A DNA stretch of 64,000 bases from Desulfovibrio sp. JC010. Its GTDB lineage: Bacteria; Desulfobacterota; Desulfovibrionia; Desulfovibrionales; Desulfovibrionaceae. Each line of letters opens with the position of its first letter. Position 1 is the first letter of the stretch. Below, in pieces: positions 1-8,801 of the stretch. Location: the NCBI RefSeq assembly GCF_010470675.1, contig NZ_VOIQ01000005.1, positions 62,001 to 126,000 of the forward strand, read 5' to 3'. The translations under genes and the position numbers were made by a program. Under the pieces are notes generated by a model. It was not told the origin of the DNA, searched no databases, and saw only the letters and a program-made list of their open reading frames with translations.

Positions 1-1287
1 GGGCCATTGCTGGGCTTTCTGGTTGCTTTTATGCTTTGGGTATGGTTGTTGCGCCACAAGGTAAGGCAGAAGACTGAGTTGCTGCGTGCGGAACTTCACG
101 AACGCCAAAAGGCGGAACAGAATCTGCAGAAAGTTCAACTATATCTTTCAAGTATAATTAATTCCATGCCTTCAGCCATAATCGGGGTGGATAATGAATG
201 CCGTATCAATCAATGGAATATTGAAACGGAAAAGGTGTACGGTTTGCGGCGTGACGAGGTGCTCGGCAAATTGTTGGAACAGGTCCTGCCGGAGTTGTCC
301 GGCGAAGTGAAGCGGGTTCATAATGCTTTGAAAACAGGACGGCAGGAGGTTGATCCGCTGGTTCGCCGTTACGTTGACAAGCGGGTAAAGTATGAGAGCG
401 TAACAATTTACCCACTGGCCGAGTCCGGAGTGGAAGGGGCGGTTATCAGGATTGATGATATTACTGACCGTATGAATTTCGAACAGATGGTTATGCAGAA
501 CGAAAAGATGCTCTCGGTTGGCGGACTTGCGGCCGGAATGGCCCACGAAATCAACAATCCACTGGCAATTATTGTCGGTAATGCCCAGAATATCGCCAGA
601 CATGCATCGCATGATTTGAAGCGTAATGAACTTTTGGCTCAGGAATGCGGGACGAATATGGATGTCATCCATGAATATATGGAAAAACGCGGCATTCTTT
701 ATAGGATTGACGGCATTCTTGAAGCCGGGGGCCGGGCAGCGAAGATCGTATCCAATATGCTTAGTTTCAGCCGGAAAAGTGATAAAGTAAAAGGGTGTCA
801 CAGCCTGCCGGAGCTGCTTGATACGACAGTTGATCTGGTTTCCAGCAGCTACAGTTTGAAAGAAAAATACGATTTCAAGCAGATTGAGATTATCCGTGAG
901 TTTGAAAAGGGAGTTCCTGATGTCTGGTGCGAGAATAATGAAATTCAGCAGGTCTTTTTGAACTTGATCCGTAATGGGGCGGAAGCTGCACAGACTAAAC
1001 AGTACGGGGATGTGCGTCCGCACATGATTTTACGCGTTAAGCAGGCGGGAGAGATGGTCCGGGTGGAAATTGAAGATAACGGTCCCGGTATGGAAGAGGA
1101 TGTAAGTAAACGTATTTTTGAGCCTTTTTATACCACAAAAGAAGTGGGTAAAGGTACCGGTCTGGGACTTTCTGTGTCGTATTTTATTGTTGCCGAGCAT
1201 CATGGCGGAACCATGGAAGTTGATTCCATGCCCGGCGAATGGACCCGTTTTATAATTCAATTGCCCATAGAAGAGACAAAATGCTGA
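1..1287 (+). CDS. PAS sensor histidine kinase, 5' end outside the window
   Basis: The reading frame is open from the first base, so the N-terminus lies upstream. The visible part starts with the end of a transmembrane helix (GFLVAFMLWVWLL), followed by a short charged coiled coil, a PAS domain (about residues 45-155, counted from base 7), a HisKA dimerisation domain with the phosphoacceptor His in GMAHEINNPL (about residue 180), and a HATPase_c domain with N box NLIRNGAEAA, DNGPGM and GKGTGLGLS. By family it autophosphorylates on His and passes phosphate to a response regulator. No regulator gene is visible next to it. The part upstream of the membrane helix, which would sense the signal, cannot be seen. 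The next gene starts 18 bases after the stop. Confidence 0.93.
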   Translation, partial: GPLLGFLVAFMLWVWLLRHKVRQKTELLRAELHERQKAEQNLQKVQLYLSSIINSMPSAIIGVDNECRINQWNIETEKVYGLRRDEVLGKLLEQVLPELSGEVKRVHNALKTGRQEVDPLVRRYVDKRVKYESVTIYPLAESGVEGAVIRIDDITDRMNFEQMVMQNEKMLSVGGLAAGMAHEINNPLAIIVGNAQNIARHASHDLKRNELLAQECGTNMDVIHEYMEKRGILYRIDGILEAGGRAAKIVSNMLSFSRKSDKVKGCHSLPELLDTTVDLVSSSYSLKEKYDFKQIEIIREFEKGVPDVWCENNEIQQVFLNLIRNGAEAAQTKQYGDVRPHMILRVKQAGEMVRVEIEDNGPGMEEDVSKRIFEPFYTTKEVGKGTGLGLSVSYFIVAEHHGGTMEVDSMPGEWTRFIIQLPIEETKC

Positions 1288-1305
1288 TTTCGGCAAGGGG
1301 GGACC

Positions 1306-2205
1306 ATGCGAGTTGTGATTACCGGAGGTACCGGATTTATAGGAAAAAGTTTGAGCCGGAAGCTGGCTTCAAAGGGATATCAGGTTGTCTGTCTGACCCG
1401 TTCCAGCCGTCCTTCTGATATTTCCGGGGTCCGTAATGTTGTCTGGGATGGAGAGAGTTCGGCTGGTTGGCTTGAACATGCAGATGGAGCAACAGCCATC
1501 GTCAATCTCGCCGGGGACAATATCGCTTCCGGACGCTGGACTGCTGCCAAAAAGAAAAGGATTCTTGACAGCCGGGTCAATGCCGGACGGGCGGTCAGTG
1601 AAGCCGTTGCCAAGGCAAAAGTTAAGCCGCAGGTGGTGATTCAAGGGTCGGCCATCGGCTACTACGGTGACTGCGGCCCTGAACCGGTTAATGAAAAATC
1701 AGCCAGAGGCGATCTGTTTCTTTCTGATGTGGTGGAAAAATGGGAAGCCAGCACAGATCCGGTGGAGGAGCACGGTGTGCGGCGGGCAATTGTCCGTACC
1801 GCAATGGTGCTGGGCAGCGGCGGCGCGCTGGCAAAGATGCTCGGTCCATTTAAGAGCGGGCTGGGCAGCTATCTGGGGCAGGGACACCATGGTGTTTCGT
1901 GGATTCATCTTGAAGATGAAGTCCGGGCTATAATTTTCCTGATTGAAAATGAGAAATGCAGCGGGATATTCAATCTCAGCTCAATCCATCCGGTAACATT
2001 TAATAAATTTGCCGACACACTCGGTAGCGTGCTTGATAAAAAAGTATGGCTGCGAACCCCGGCTTTTGTGCTCAAGCTGGCACTGGGGCAGATGGCCGAA
2101 GAGGTGCTTCTCAGTGGGCAGTTTGTTATGCCCGTGAATCTCATTGCTGCCGGGTTTAAATTTAATTTTACCGATATAGGTGATGCCTTGTGTGATATTG
2201 TGTAG
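1306..2205 (+). CDS. TIGR01777-family NAD(P)-dependent epimerase/oxidoreductase (YfcH/SDR39U1-like)
   Basis: This 299-aa SDR-type protein starts with a Rossmann nucleotide-binding motif GGTGFIG at residues 7-13. It carries the family signature SAIGYYG near residue 110 and ends in a DUF1731-like region (LRTPAFVLKLALGQ...EVLLSGQ), the usual architecture and length of the TIGR01777 family. Its substrate is not known. The ATG at 1306 follows a GGGGGGACC stretch that can serve as ribosome binding site. It sits 18 bases behind the histidine kinase on the same strand and could share its transcript. I see no clue to a metabolic pathway in the neighbours. Confidence 0.9.
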   Translation: MRVVITGGTGFIGKSLSRKLASKGYQVVCLTRSSRPSDISGVRNVVWDGESSAGWLEHADGATAIVNLAGDNIASGRWTAAKKKRILDSRVNAGRAVSEAVAKAKVKPQVVIQGSAIGYYGDCGPEPVNEKSARGDLFLSDVVEKWEASTDPVEEHGVRRAIVRTAMVLGSGGALAKMLGPFKSGLGSYLGQGHHGVSWIHLEDEVRAIIFLIENEKCSGIFNLSSIHPVTFNKFADTLGSVLDKKVWLRTPAFVLKLALGQMAEEVLLSGQFVMPVNLIAAGFKFNFTDIGDALCDIV

Positions 2206-2351
2206 TGGGAATTGGTAGAGTATTGTCATTTTGGGTATTTCATTAAAATGATTTCAAATCTTTGCACGAGTGACCTGATTGTAACTTGTGTGTGATCATC
2301 TTTGCGGGCAAAAAGTGTAGCTGCTGTGTGATAAAAAATATGGAGGCTACC

Positions 2352-3731
2352 ATGCTTAAAAAATTGATTATAGCTGGTGCGGCAGTTGCTCTGAGTGCCG
2401 GGCTTGCGTTTGCGTCTGAGTTTGAAATTGAAAAGTACGAGATAGCAACTCCCCTGAAATCCAATGTTCCTTACAGCGGAAAGTTTGCTGCTGAATTTCC
2501 TGCTGGTTTTCCCATCGGAATCGGTTCCGGCATGACTTATATCGGTCTGGGTAAGGACGGAACCCGCTTTTTTTACGCCATCGGTGACCGTGGTCCTAAC
2601 GCGGGCAGTCCCAAGGTAATGGTTGACGGTAAAAAAGTTCCTTCCAAAGTTTTTCCCGCTCCCGCATACACTCCTTCTTACGGTGCCATCGGCCTGAAAG
2701 ACGGCAAAGTGACCCTCATGAGCACCATTGAGATCAAGGATATCAAGGGCAGGAAAATTTCCGGCCGTCCCATCCCTCCCGGAACCGTCGGTTCTACCGG
2801 TGAAATTCCCCTGAGTGATTCATACAAGGTCCTTTCATATGACCGTGAAGGTCTTGATACCGAAGGCATTGCCATTGACCGCAAGGACGGCAACCTCTGG
2901 ATTTGTGACGAGTACGGCCCGTTCATCGCCAAGATGGAAGCCAACACCGGGCGTCTGATCAAGAAATACGGTCCCGGAGCAGGACTGCCTGAAATCGTAG
3001 GCAAGCGTCAGCCTAACCGGGGCATGGAAGGTATTGCGGTTACTCCCTCCAACAAAGTTCTCGGTGCTGTGCAGTCTATCTGCGACATCGACGGCAATGT
3101 AAAAGCCAGCAAGGCTCCTTTCACCCGTCTTGTGCTGCTTGATCCTGAAACCGGCGAGACCAAAATGTTCGCCTATCCGGTTGATGTAGAGGCTTACAAA
3201 CGCTGCAAGGACGTTAAAATCGGCGATCTGCACGCTGTGAGCGATACTGAGTTCCTGATTGTGGAGCAGGGTAAAGGCAAGGACGGGTTGCGCAACCTCA
3301 TTTATTTAATCGACATCAGCGATGCCACTGACCTGAGCGGAAAGAAGACCGCAGAAGGTAAAGAGCTGGAAGCTGTTTCCGGTGCTAAGGAGCTTGAGTC
3401 CCTCGGTATCAAAATGGCGAGTAAGAAAAAAATCATCAGCCTGCGTGAATACGGCTGGAAACCCAGCAAGGCCGAAGGGCTGGCACTGCTGCCCGATATG
3501 CGCACTCTCGCAGTCTGCTCTGATAACGATTTCGGTTTCGGTTCCAAAACTGTTGACCCCGCCACCGATAAGGACGGCAAGCCGGTTAAGAAAGCAACAA
3601 AATACGTGATTGACGGCACCAAGATGACCTACGACGGTCAGGAAGTTCCCACTTCCTTCAAGCTGGTACCTACTGGCGAAAAGGCCGGGTTCTGGATGAT
3701 CAAGCTGCCTAAGAAAATCAGCCAGTATTAA
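2352..3731 (+). CDS. exported esterase-like protein of the phytase-like family (PF13449 type)
   Basis: The protein has 459 aa from the ATG at 2352, chosen because GGAGG lies 5 bases upstream and because the protein then begins with a clean signal peptide (MLKKLIIAGAAVALSAGLAFA). An earlier in-frame GTG at 2286 would place 22 residues before the signal. The mature part has the repeated acidic and glycine motifs of the phytase-like esterase fold: YAIGDRGPNAGSP, DTEGIAIDRKDGNLWICDEYGP, RGMEGIAVTP and KAEGLALLPD. These are beta-propeller blades expected to bind metal. It is probably periplasmic. The natural substrate is unknown and phytase activity should not be assumed. A strong terminator follows directly. 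Confidence 0.85.
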   Translation: MLKKLIIAGAAVALSAGLAFASEFEIEKYEIATPLKSNVPYSGKFAAEFPAGFPIGIGSGMTYIGLGKDGTRFFYAIGDRGPNAGSPKVMVDGKKVPSKVFPAPAYTPSYGAIGLKDGKVTLMSTIEIKDIKGRKISGRPIPPGTVGSTGEIPLSDSYKVLSYDREGLDTEGIAIDRKDGNLWICDEYGPFIAKMEANTGRLIKKYGPGAGLPEIVGKRQPNRGMEGIAVTPSNKVLGAVQSICDIDGNVKASKAPFTRLVLLDPETGETKMFAYPVDVEAYKRCKDVKIGDLHAVSDTEFLIVEQGKGKDGLRNLIYLIDISDATDLSGKKTAEGKELEAVSGAKELESLGIKMASKKKIISLREYGWKPSKAEGLALLPDMRTLAVCSDNDFGFGSKTVDPATDKDGKPVKKATKYVIDGTKMTYDGQEVPTSFKLVPTGEKAGFWMIKLPKKISQY

Positions 3732-3754
3732 ATTAAATAAACAAACCAAATATA

Positions 3755-3795
3755 AAAACCGGGATGATCTCACAAGATCGTCCCGGTTTTTATAT
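3755..3795. terminator. strong intrinsic terminator, bidirectional
   Basis: A 16-bp stem (left arm 3755-3770, right arm 3775-3790, one G-T pair, loop CACA) is flanked by A-rich sequence on the left and T-rich sequence on the right. It can stop the phytase-like gene on the + strand and transcripts of the fumarate reductase cytochrome gene coming from the other side. Confidence 0.9.
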
Positions 3796-3800
3796 TTGTA

Positions 3801-3870
3801 ACGGCGAAGCCCTACTAAAAAAGTTTGGGATTCTTAAACCCTTTTCAAAGGGTTTAAGCCGCCGGAGGCA
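3801..3870 (+). repeat. dispersed hairpin element, copy A
   Basis: The element reads ACGGCGAAGCC...AAAAAAGTTTGGGATT, then a perfect 12-bp hairpin (CTTAAACCCTTT, loop TC, AAAGGGTTTAAG, 3833-3858), then GCCGCCGGAGGCA. The same layout recurs at about 7.7, 7.9, 30.3, 37.5, 37.7, 49.5 and 54.1 kb. In this copy no gene starts behind the GGAGG; it lies just downstream of the convergent frdC-like gene. Confidence 0.85.
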
Positions 3871-3910
3871 AAATCAAATAATCAAAAGCGCGAAGCGCAT
3901 CAACTCTCTC

Positions 3911-4561
3911 TTATGCACTCAAAGTCATGAATTTAGCCAGAGTAGCCAGCCCGATGCAGATGAAGAACACGGCCAGCCCGGTGGCGAATTTGTTCAGTCT
4001 ACCGCGCTGGTAATCCTTGATGAATCCCCATTTGACGGCGATCCGGTACAGCCCGGCCACAACATGCATAACCACCAGCGGAGCCAGAACCAGATAGAAG
4101 AAGATCCACGGTCCGGACTGGATGCGTTCGGCAGAACGGGCTGCAGTGATGGGCAGGTCACTGAGTACAGCCCACATGTGGATAGCACCCATAACCAGAA
4201 TCAGCATGGCGGACACCACCTGTACAACCCAGAGCCATGTGTCGCGGTGTTTGAGCATTTTTGCATGCTTCCAGATGGTTTTCTGGCCTTCCAGACGGAA
4301 GGGGATCTTGCGTGCAGCGAGATAGAAGTGAAAGAGGAAAAGCAGGAACAGGATCGGACCACCGATCTGGGCCATGTAATTTTCCTCGTAAGTGTGAGCG
4401 ATAGTGTCCATGATTGCCGGACTGAATATCACACTTGAAACAAGGCTCATATGCATAAATACAAAAATGATAAGAGCCACCCCTGAAAACATCTGGAGCC
4501 AGTCCAGAATTGCGTCACTCTTGCCCCGCTTGACAGGAGCGACAGTAGAATTGAAAGACAT
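3911..4561 (-). CDS. frdC: diheme cytochrome b subunit of fumarate reductase/succinate dehydrogenase (Wolinella FrdC type)
   Basis: This 216-aa membrane protein has five hydrophobic segments and the four histidines that ligate two hemes in Wolinella-type FrdC: H37 (FMHMS), H78 (LFHFYLAARK), H128 (GAIHMW) and H166 (VMHVVAGLYR). It anchors the flavoprotein and Fe-S subunits and exchanges electrons with menaquinone. The start at 4561 has GGAGG 5 bases upstream; a longer frame to 4651 has no support. Oddly, no frdA or frdB is next to it: it is followed by a repeat and a terminator. The Glu that precedes the last heme His by two residues in Wolinella (E180, from memory) is Val here. Confidence 0.92.
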   Translation of the reverse strand: MSFNSTVAPVKRGKSDAILDWLQMFSGVALIIFVFMHMSLVSSVIFSPAIMDTIAHTYEENYMAQIGGPILFLLFLFHFYLAARKIPFRLEGQKTIWKHAKMLKHRDTWLWVVQVVSAMLILVMGAIHMWAVLSDLPITAARSAERIQSGPWIFFYLVLAPLVVMHVVAGLYRIAVKWGFIKDYQRGRLNKFATGLAVFFICIGLATLAKFMTLSA

Positions 4562-4622
4562 CAGCACCTCCGTATAATAATTGAAATAAAATACCTCGCA
4601 ACCGGTATTTTCCGCGCCGCAG

Positions 4623-4651
4623 ATAATGTCCCCCGTAAGTTGTTTTGTCAA
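4623..4651 (-). promoter_or_regulatory. candidate sigma70 promoter of frdC
   Basis: On the minus strand TTGACA (4651-4646) is followed after 17 bases by CATTAT (4628-4623), about 60 bases before the frdC start. Confidence 0.5.
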
Positions 4652-4773
4652 TCAACATATACATTCTCTTTTGCAGATAAACTCCCGTAATAACGGGGTT
4701 GAAGGATAATTTAACGTTTTGGGAAATTGCTTGCGGTATAGTTTTGTTTTTTCCGACTTTTATTTCTCATCCG

Positions 4774-4802
4774 TTGACCTTAACGAAACCTGTGCTTAAC
4801 TT
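4774..4802 (+). promoter_or_regulatory. candidate promoter of the M16 protease gene
   Basis: TTGACC (4774-4779) and TAACTT (4797-4802) are separated by 17 bases, 94 bases before the chosen start. The -10 box is weak. Confidence 0.35.
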
Positions 4803-4896
4803 CTTTTTTCAGTGTTTATGGGATATTGTTATTCGCCCTCTATTTTTACGATAATTTGTACTTCAAACCTGATTGACATACCGGAGTTTAAAAGAC

Positions 4897-7722
4897 ATGG
4901 TCCCTCAACAAAATGTGAAGGCTGCTCAAGCCGTTAAAGGATTTGATTTTGAAAAATTATGTATTTTTATGCTGCTTTGCGGGGTGCTGCTGATGAGTAG
5001 CGGATGCAAAGTGGAAAAGATAGATGCCAGCAGAAAAGAGGATGTTGCCGCCGGATTGATTGAAAATGAATCCGCTGCCGCCCCTGCTGTCACGGCAGTT
5101 GAGCCTGTTGCAGAAAAGACCGCACAGGAAGAACTGAGCAATGAAATCAAGAAGGCCCTTGCTTCCGGCGAAGGCCCGCACGTGATCAAGCTCAAGAACG
5201 GTATGTCCGTGCTGATCAAGGAAGATGACCGTTTTCCGCTGGTCAATGTTCGTCTGTTCGTCCATGCCGGGTCCGCTTATGAAGAGCCGGAGCAGGCCGG
5301 GATCAGCCATCTGCTGGAACATATGGTTTTCAAAGGTACGGAAACCCGCGCCCCCGGTCAGACAGCCCGTGAAATTGAGTCCGTGGGCGGTGATATGAAT
5401 GCTGCCACCAGCTTTGACTACACTGTTTATTACGTGGAAGTCCCTGAGAACGAATGGAAGCTGGGCATGGATATTGTCACCGACATGACCTTTAACGCCA
5501 AGATTGATCCCGAAGAACTCAAGTCCGAGCGTGAGGTTGTGCTTTCCGAGCTGGAACGCGGTGAAGACAATCCCGGCAGCAGGATTTTCAAAACCCTGCA
5601 GTCCATTGTCTGGAAAGATACCAGTTACCAGTGGCCCATCATCGGTTACCGTGACACCGTAAAAGGTATTTCATCCGAAGATATCCACGCCTACATCGAC
5701 CGTCTTTATCAGCCGCAATCCATGCTGCTCAGCGTGGTCGGCAAGATTGATCCTGAAGCGGTTGCAAGGGAAGCGGAAAGGCTTTGCGGCAGCCGCAAGT
5801 CCGTGAATCCGGTTGTTCCGCCCACTGTTTTTCCTGTTCCCGCAACAGGCAAGACCACCGTTAAGATAGTTCCGGGTAAATGGAACAAGGCATACATCGG
5901 TGCGGCATTCCCCATTCCCGGTCTCAGTTCCGCCAAGATTGCCGGACTGGAAACCATGTGTGAGCTGCTCGGCGGCGGGGAAACTTCCCGTTTGTACCGT
6001 AAGTTCAAATATGAAAAGCGCATGGTGGACAGCATTTCCGTGTCTTCCCTGACTCTTGAGCGGGCCGGGATGCTTTATGTTTTCGCCACCCTTGATGCTG
6101 ATAAGGTCGACGAGTTCTGGAAAGAACTTATGGTTGAACTTTCTTCGGTTGACTTTAATGATTTCACTGACCGCGAGATGGACAGGGTGGTTATCAACCT
6201 TGAGGACTCCCTGTTCCTGACCAAGGAAACCCTTTCCGGGCTTGCCTCCAAGCTGGGCTATTTCCAGTTTTTTGAAGGCGGTCAGGAGGCTGAGGAAAAT
6301 TACCTCTACGATCTGCGTAACATCACCCGTGAGCAGCTGCAGCTGCTTTACGATGAATATTTTGATCCTGAAAAGCTGGCTGCCTGCATGCTCATGCCGG
6401 AAGGCGTAGAGGCGGACGCGCAGGTTTTTGAAAAGGCCGTAGCCGAAAACTGGCCTGCAAAGATCAAGGCCGCAGCGCAGGCTGAAGACGCAGGGCCGGG
6501 CGAAGCTGATACCATTGAACTGGCCAACGGCAGCAAGCTGGTTTTCATACCTGATGAAACCCTGCCGTACACAGCCATGTCCATGTACTGGGTGGGCGGT
6601 GATGCTGACCTTACTCCTGAAGAGCAGGGGCTTGCGGCTATGGTTTCCCAGAGTTTGACCCGTGGCACCGAAACCATGAATGCCACCGAGCTTGAAGATT
6701 TTGTTTCGGACCGCGCCGCATCTCTCGGTGCTACTGCCGGACGTGAGGTGTTTGCCATCAATGCCAAGTTTCCGTCCCGCTTCACTGATGATATGCTGCC
6801 GCTGATCAGCGAAATAATCAGCAGCCCTCGTTTTGCTGCGGAAGAACTGGACCGCGCACGGCAGGATCAGGTCTCAGCCATCAAGCGCAAAGAAGACCGC
6901 CCCTTAAGCCTCGCTTTCAGGAATATTTTCCCTTTCCTTTATAAGGACGGCAGCTACTCCTATTTCCATCTGGGCATGCCTGAGGTCGTGGAGAAATTTA
7001 CCCGTGAAGAGGTCGCCGGCTACTGGCAGAAGCAAAGTTCACGTCCTTTCGTGATTTCCATCTGCGGTGATTATGACCGTGAAGCTCTGACCGCATTTGC
7101 AAAAGGGCTGGATGGCAATCTGGTTGCAAAGGATACAGCTGTTGCCGTCCCCGCTCCCAATTGGGGAGGGGAAAAGGATCTGACCATGACCCTGCCGGAT
7201 CGCAATCAGGCTCACCTGATGGTGATTTTCTCGGTACCGGGTATGGAAGATGAAGAAGCAACAGCCGGACTTTCGTTGCTCCGTGCCTCCCTTGCAGGGC
7301 AGAGCGGTCTGCTTTTTCGCGATCTGCGCGACAAGCAGGGACTCGGTTATACTGTGACCGCTTTCCTTTGGCAGGCACCCAAGACCGGGTTCATGGCCTT
7401 TTACATCGGCACCAAGCCGGAACAGCTGGAACAAGCCATGGCCGGATTCGACAAGACCGTGAAGATGCTTAAGGAAAGTGATCTGCCTGAAGATGAAATC
7501 CTGCGCGCCCGCAACATCCTGCGCGGCGAATACTATCAGGATCATCAGAGTTTGCTTTCCCGCAGCCGGGAAGCGGCCAGCCTGATCGTCAAAGGATTTC
7601 AGCCCGACCTTGATCAAAAAATAATCGAGCGGGCTGCAAAGATTGACGCCGCTCAGGTCAGGGAGCTTATTAACAAGTATATTGACTGGAATAATAAATA
7701 TACGCTTACTGTAAAGCCTTAA
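4897..7722 (+). CDS. two-domain M16 (pitrilysin-type) zinc metalloprotease, exported, probable lipoprotein
   Basis: The protein has 941 aa from the ATG at 4897 (CCGGAG upstream; an in-frame TTG at 4873 only adds eight residues). The N-terminus has a hydrophobic segment ending in LLMSSGC, so a lipid-modified Cys37 is likely, although the -3 position is Ser. The catalytic HxxEH motif is complete: H138-LL-E141-H142, with the distal metal ligand at E218 (LSELERGE), exactly 76 residues on. The second half (from about residue 510) repeats the M16 fold without HxxEH, the usual inactive half of the clamshell. It should degrade peptides in the periplasm or at the outer membrane. It is monocistronic, followed by a repeat and a terminator. 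Confidence 0.93.
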   Translation: MVPQQNVKAAQAVKGFDFEKLCIFMLLCGVLLMSSGCKVEKIDASRKEDVAAGLIENESAAAPAVTAVEPVAEKTAQEELSNEIKKALASGEGPHVIKLKNGMSVLIKEDDRFPLVNVRLFVHAGSAYEEPEQAGISHLLEHMVFKGTETRAPGQTAREIESVGGDMNAATSFDYTVYYVEVPENEWKLGMDIVTDMTFNAKIDPEELKSEREVVLSELERGEDNPGSRIFKTLQSIVWKDTSYQWPIIGYRDTVKGISSEDIHAYIDRLYQPQSMLLSVVGKIDPEAVAREAERLCGSRKSVNPVVPPTVFPVPATGKTTVKIVPGKWNKAYIGAAFPIPGLSSAKIAGLETMCELLGGGETSRLYRKFKYEKRMVDSISVSSLTLERAGMLYVFATLDADKVDEFWKELMVELSSVDFNDFTDREMDRVVINLEDSLFLTKETLSGLASKLGYFQFFEGGQEAEENYLYDLRNITREQLQLLYDEYFDPEKLAACMLMPEGVEADAQVFEKAVAENWPAKIKAAAQAEDAGPGEADTIELANGSKLVFIPDETLPYTAMSMYWVGGDADLTPEEQGLAAMVSQSLTRGTETMNATELEDFVSDRAASLGATAGREVFAINAKFPSRFTDDMLPLISEIISSPRFAAEELDRARQDQVSAIKRKEDRPLSLAFRNIFPFLYKDGSYSYFHLGMPEVVEKFTREEVAGYWQKQSSRPFVISICGDYDREALTAFAKGLDGNLVAKDTAVAVPAPNWGGEKDLTMTLPDRNQAHLMVIFSVPGMEDEEATAGLSLLRASLAGQSGLLFRDLRDKQGLGYTVTAFLWQAPKTGFMAFYIGTKPEQLEQAMAGFDKTVKMLKESDLPEDEILRARNILRGEYYQDHQSLLSRSREAASLIVKGFQPDLDQKIIERAAKIDAAQVRELINKYIDWNNKYTLTVKP

Positions 7723-7727
7723 GAATC

Positions 7728-7806
7728 CCTCCGGGGGCCAAAGGGAAAACTTTTGCAAAAGTTTTCCCTTTGGATTCCCTTTCAAAACCTTTTATTAAGC
7801 TTCGCT
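7728..7806 (-). repeat. dispersed hairpin element, copy B (reverse orientation)
   Basis: Read on the minus strand this is GCGAAGCTTAATAAAA...GGTTTTG, then a perfect 17-bp stem (7738-7773, loop GC), then GGCCCCCGGAGG ending five bases after the protease stop. It forms an inverted pair with copy C. Its stem sequence differs from copies A, F and G but remains fully complementary. Confidence 0.85.
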
Positions 7807-7830
7807 ACGTTAGCGGAAGATAGTAACTAA

Positions 7831-7867
7831 AAAACTCGTCATAGCATCCACGCTATGACGAGTTTTC
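7831..7867. terminator. intrinsic terminator between repeat copies B and C
   Basis: A perfect 15-bp stem (7831-7845 with 7852-7866, loop ATCCAC) begins with AAAA and ends with TTTT, so it can work in both directions between the protease and the convergent yigZ gene. Confidence 0.85.
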
Positions 7868-7895
7868 TATTTGTAAGGCTATTTTTAAAGTTATA

Positions 7896-7984
7896 TGCGA
7901 AGCCTATTGAAAAGTTTTGAGGGGTTGGGGTCTGGGGAAGGGGAACTTTTCCCAAAAGTTCCCCTTCCCCAGCCGCCGGAGGCA
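7896..7984 (+). repeat. dispersed hairpin element, copy C
   Basis: The element starts TGCGAAGCCTATTGAAAAG, contains a perfect 19-bp stem with arms CTGGGGAAGGGGAACTTTT and its complement (loop CCC), and ends AGCCGCCGGAGGCA. It points toward the 3' end of the minus-strand yigZ gene, so its GGAGG has no start codon to serve here. Confidence 0.85.
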
Positions 7985-7986
7985 TC

Positions 7987-8616
7987 TTATCTCCAGATAT
8001 CTTCCTCTTCTACCAATAACTCAGCCGTGCCGTTGGTGTCTTCTATGATCCGTGCACAAAAGGCTTCCACCTGATCCGAAGGCATGATCAGCGTAAACAT
8101 GAGGCTGGCCCCGAAGGATTGCTCCTCGATTTCAGCCCGGTACTCATCGAGCATGCGCCGCAGCATGCCTTCCTGCGCGTAGGAAATTTCAAGGGTCAGC
8201 ATGCGCATGGGTACCTTCATGACCACTTCCAGTTCTTCCAATCCTTGCTGTACCGCTCCAGAGTAAGCCCGCACCAGCCCGCCTGTTCCTAGCTTTATCC
8301 CACCGAAATATCTGGTGACCACAGCGGCTATCTCTCCGATACCGCTTCCCTGCAATACCTGAAGCATGGGCTTGCCCGCCGTGCCCTGCGGTTCTCCGTC
8401 ATCGCTCATGCCCATATCTCCGGTCTGGGGCGGTCCGCCAATGAAAGCGGAGCAGTGGTGCCGCGCGTCCGGGAATTCGCTTTTGATGGCAGCAATGAAC
8501 TTTTTGGCCTGCTCACGGTCCTGAACTTGACATAGGTCACAGATGAAACGGCTTTTCTTGATTATTTCTTCAGTACGGACTGCTTTTCCAGGAACAGGGT
8601 AGGCTTTGTTTTTCAT
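7987..8616 (-). CDS. yigZ: YigZ/IMPACT family protein (UPF0029)
   Basis: This 209-aa protein has the N-terminal UPF0029 domain with its signature (SKFIA-like KSRFICDL, HHCSAFIGG, SDDGEPQGTAGKPML, VVTRYFGGIKLGTGGLVRAYSGA) and a C-terminal DUF1949 ferredoxin-like domain from about residue 135. Length and architecture match bacterial YigZ. Family members resemble eukaryotic IMPACT and are thought to bind nucleic acid or ribosomes; the precise role is not settled. No clear Shine-Dalgarno sequence precedes the ATG at 8616. It is transcribed alone toward repeat copy C. Confidence 0.93.
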   Translation of the reverse strand: MKNKAYPVPGKAVRTEEIIKKSRFICDLCQVQDREQAKKFIAAIKSEFPDARHHCSAFIGGPPQTGDMGMSDDGEPQGTAGKPMLQVLQGSGIGEIAAVVTRYFGGIKLGTGGLVRAYSGAVQQGLEELEVVMKVPMRMLTLEISYAQEGMLRRMLDEYRAEIEEQSFGASLMFTLIMPSDQVEAFCARIIEDTNGTAELLVEEEDIWR

Positions 8617-8713
8617 GATGTTTAGTCTTTGATATGATTGAATTTGTTTGTTGGCTGCGATGTGTTGTTCATTAATACAGCAGCAAAATTTAAATTAAAA
8701 GGTATTTTAAGTG

Positions 8714-8741
8714 TTGACTTAGTAATAGGAATTGTTATTAT
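8714..8741 (+). promoter_or_regulatory. candidate promoter of the 8802 gene
   Basis: TTGACT (8714-8719) and TATTAT (8736-8741) are 16 bases apart and lie 60 bases before a gene with a strong ribosome binding site. Confidence 0.5.
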
Positions 8742-8801
8742 TTAGTCAAGGTTGATGGGAAAACAACTAATTCGGATATTTTAGAAAGTAAGGAGATAAT
8801 T

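Larger units (their letters stand above)
4562..4896. other. divergent intergenic region between frdC and the M16 protease
   Basis: This 335-base AT-rich gap contains no plausible gene. It holds one candidate promoter for each flanking gene and a small hairpin CCCGTAATAACGGG near 4688. Confidence 0.7.

Noticed and set aside
2286-2351. GTG start for the phytase-like protein
   Set aside because: It would put a Cys-rich stretch before a perfect signal peptide; GGAGG supports the ATG at 2352.
3764-4438. Long + strand frame opposite frdC
   Set aside because: It is the antisense shadow of a clear heme protein gene and begins in a terminator hairpin.
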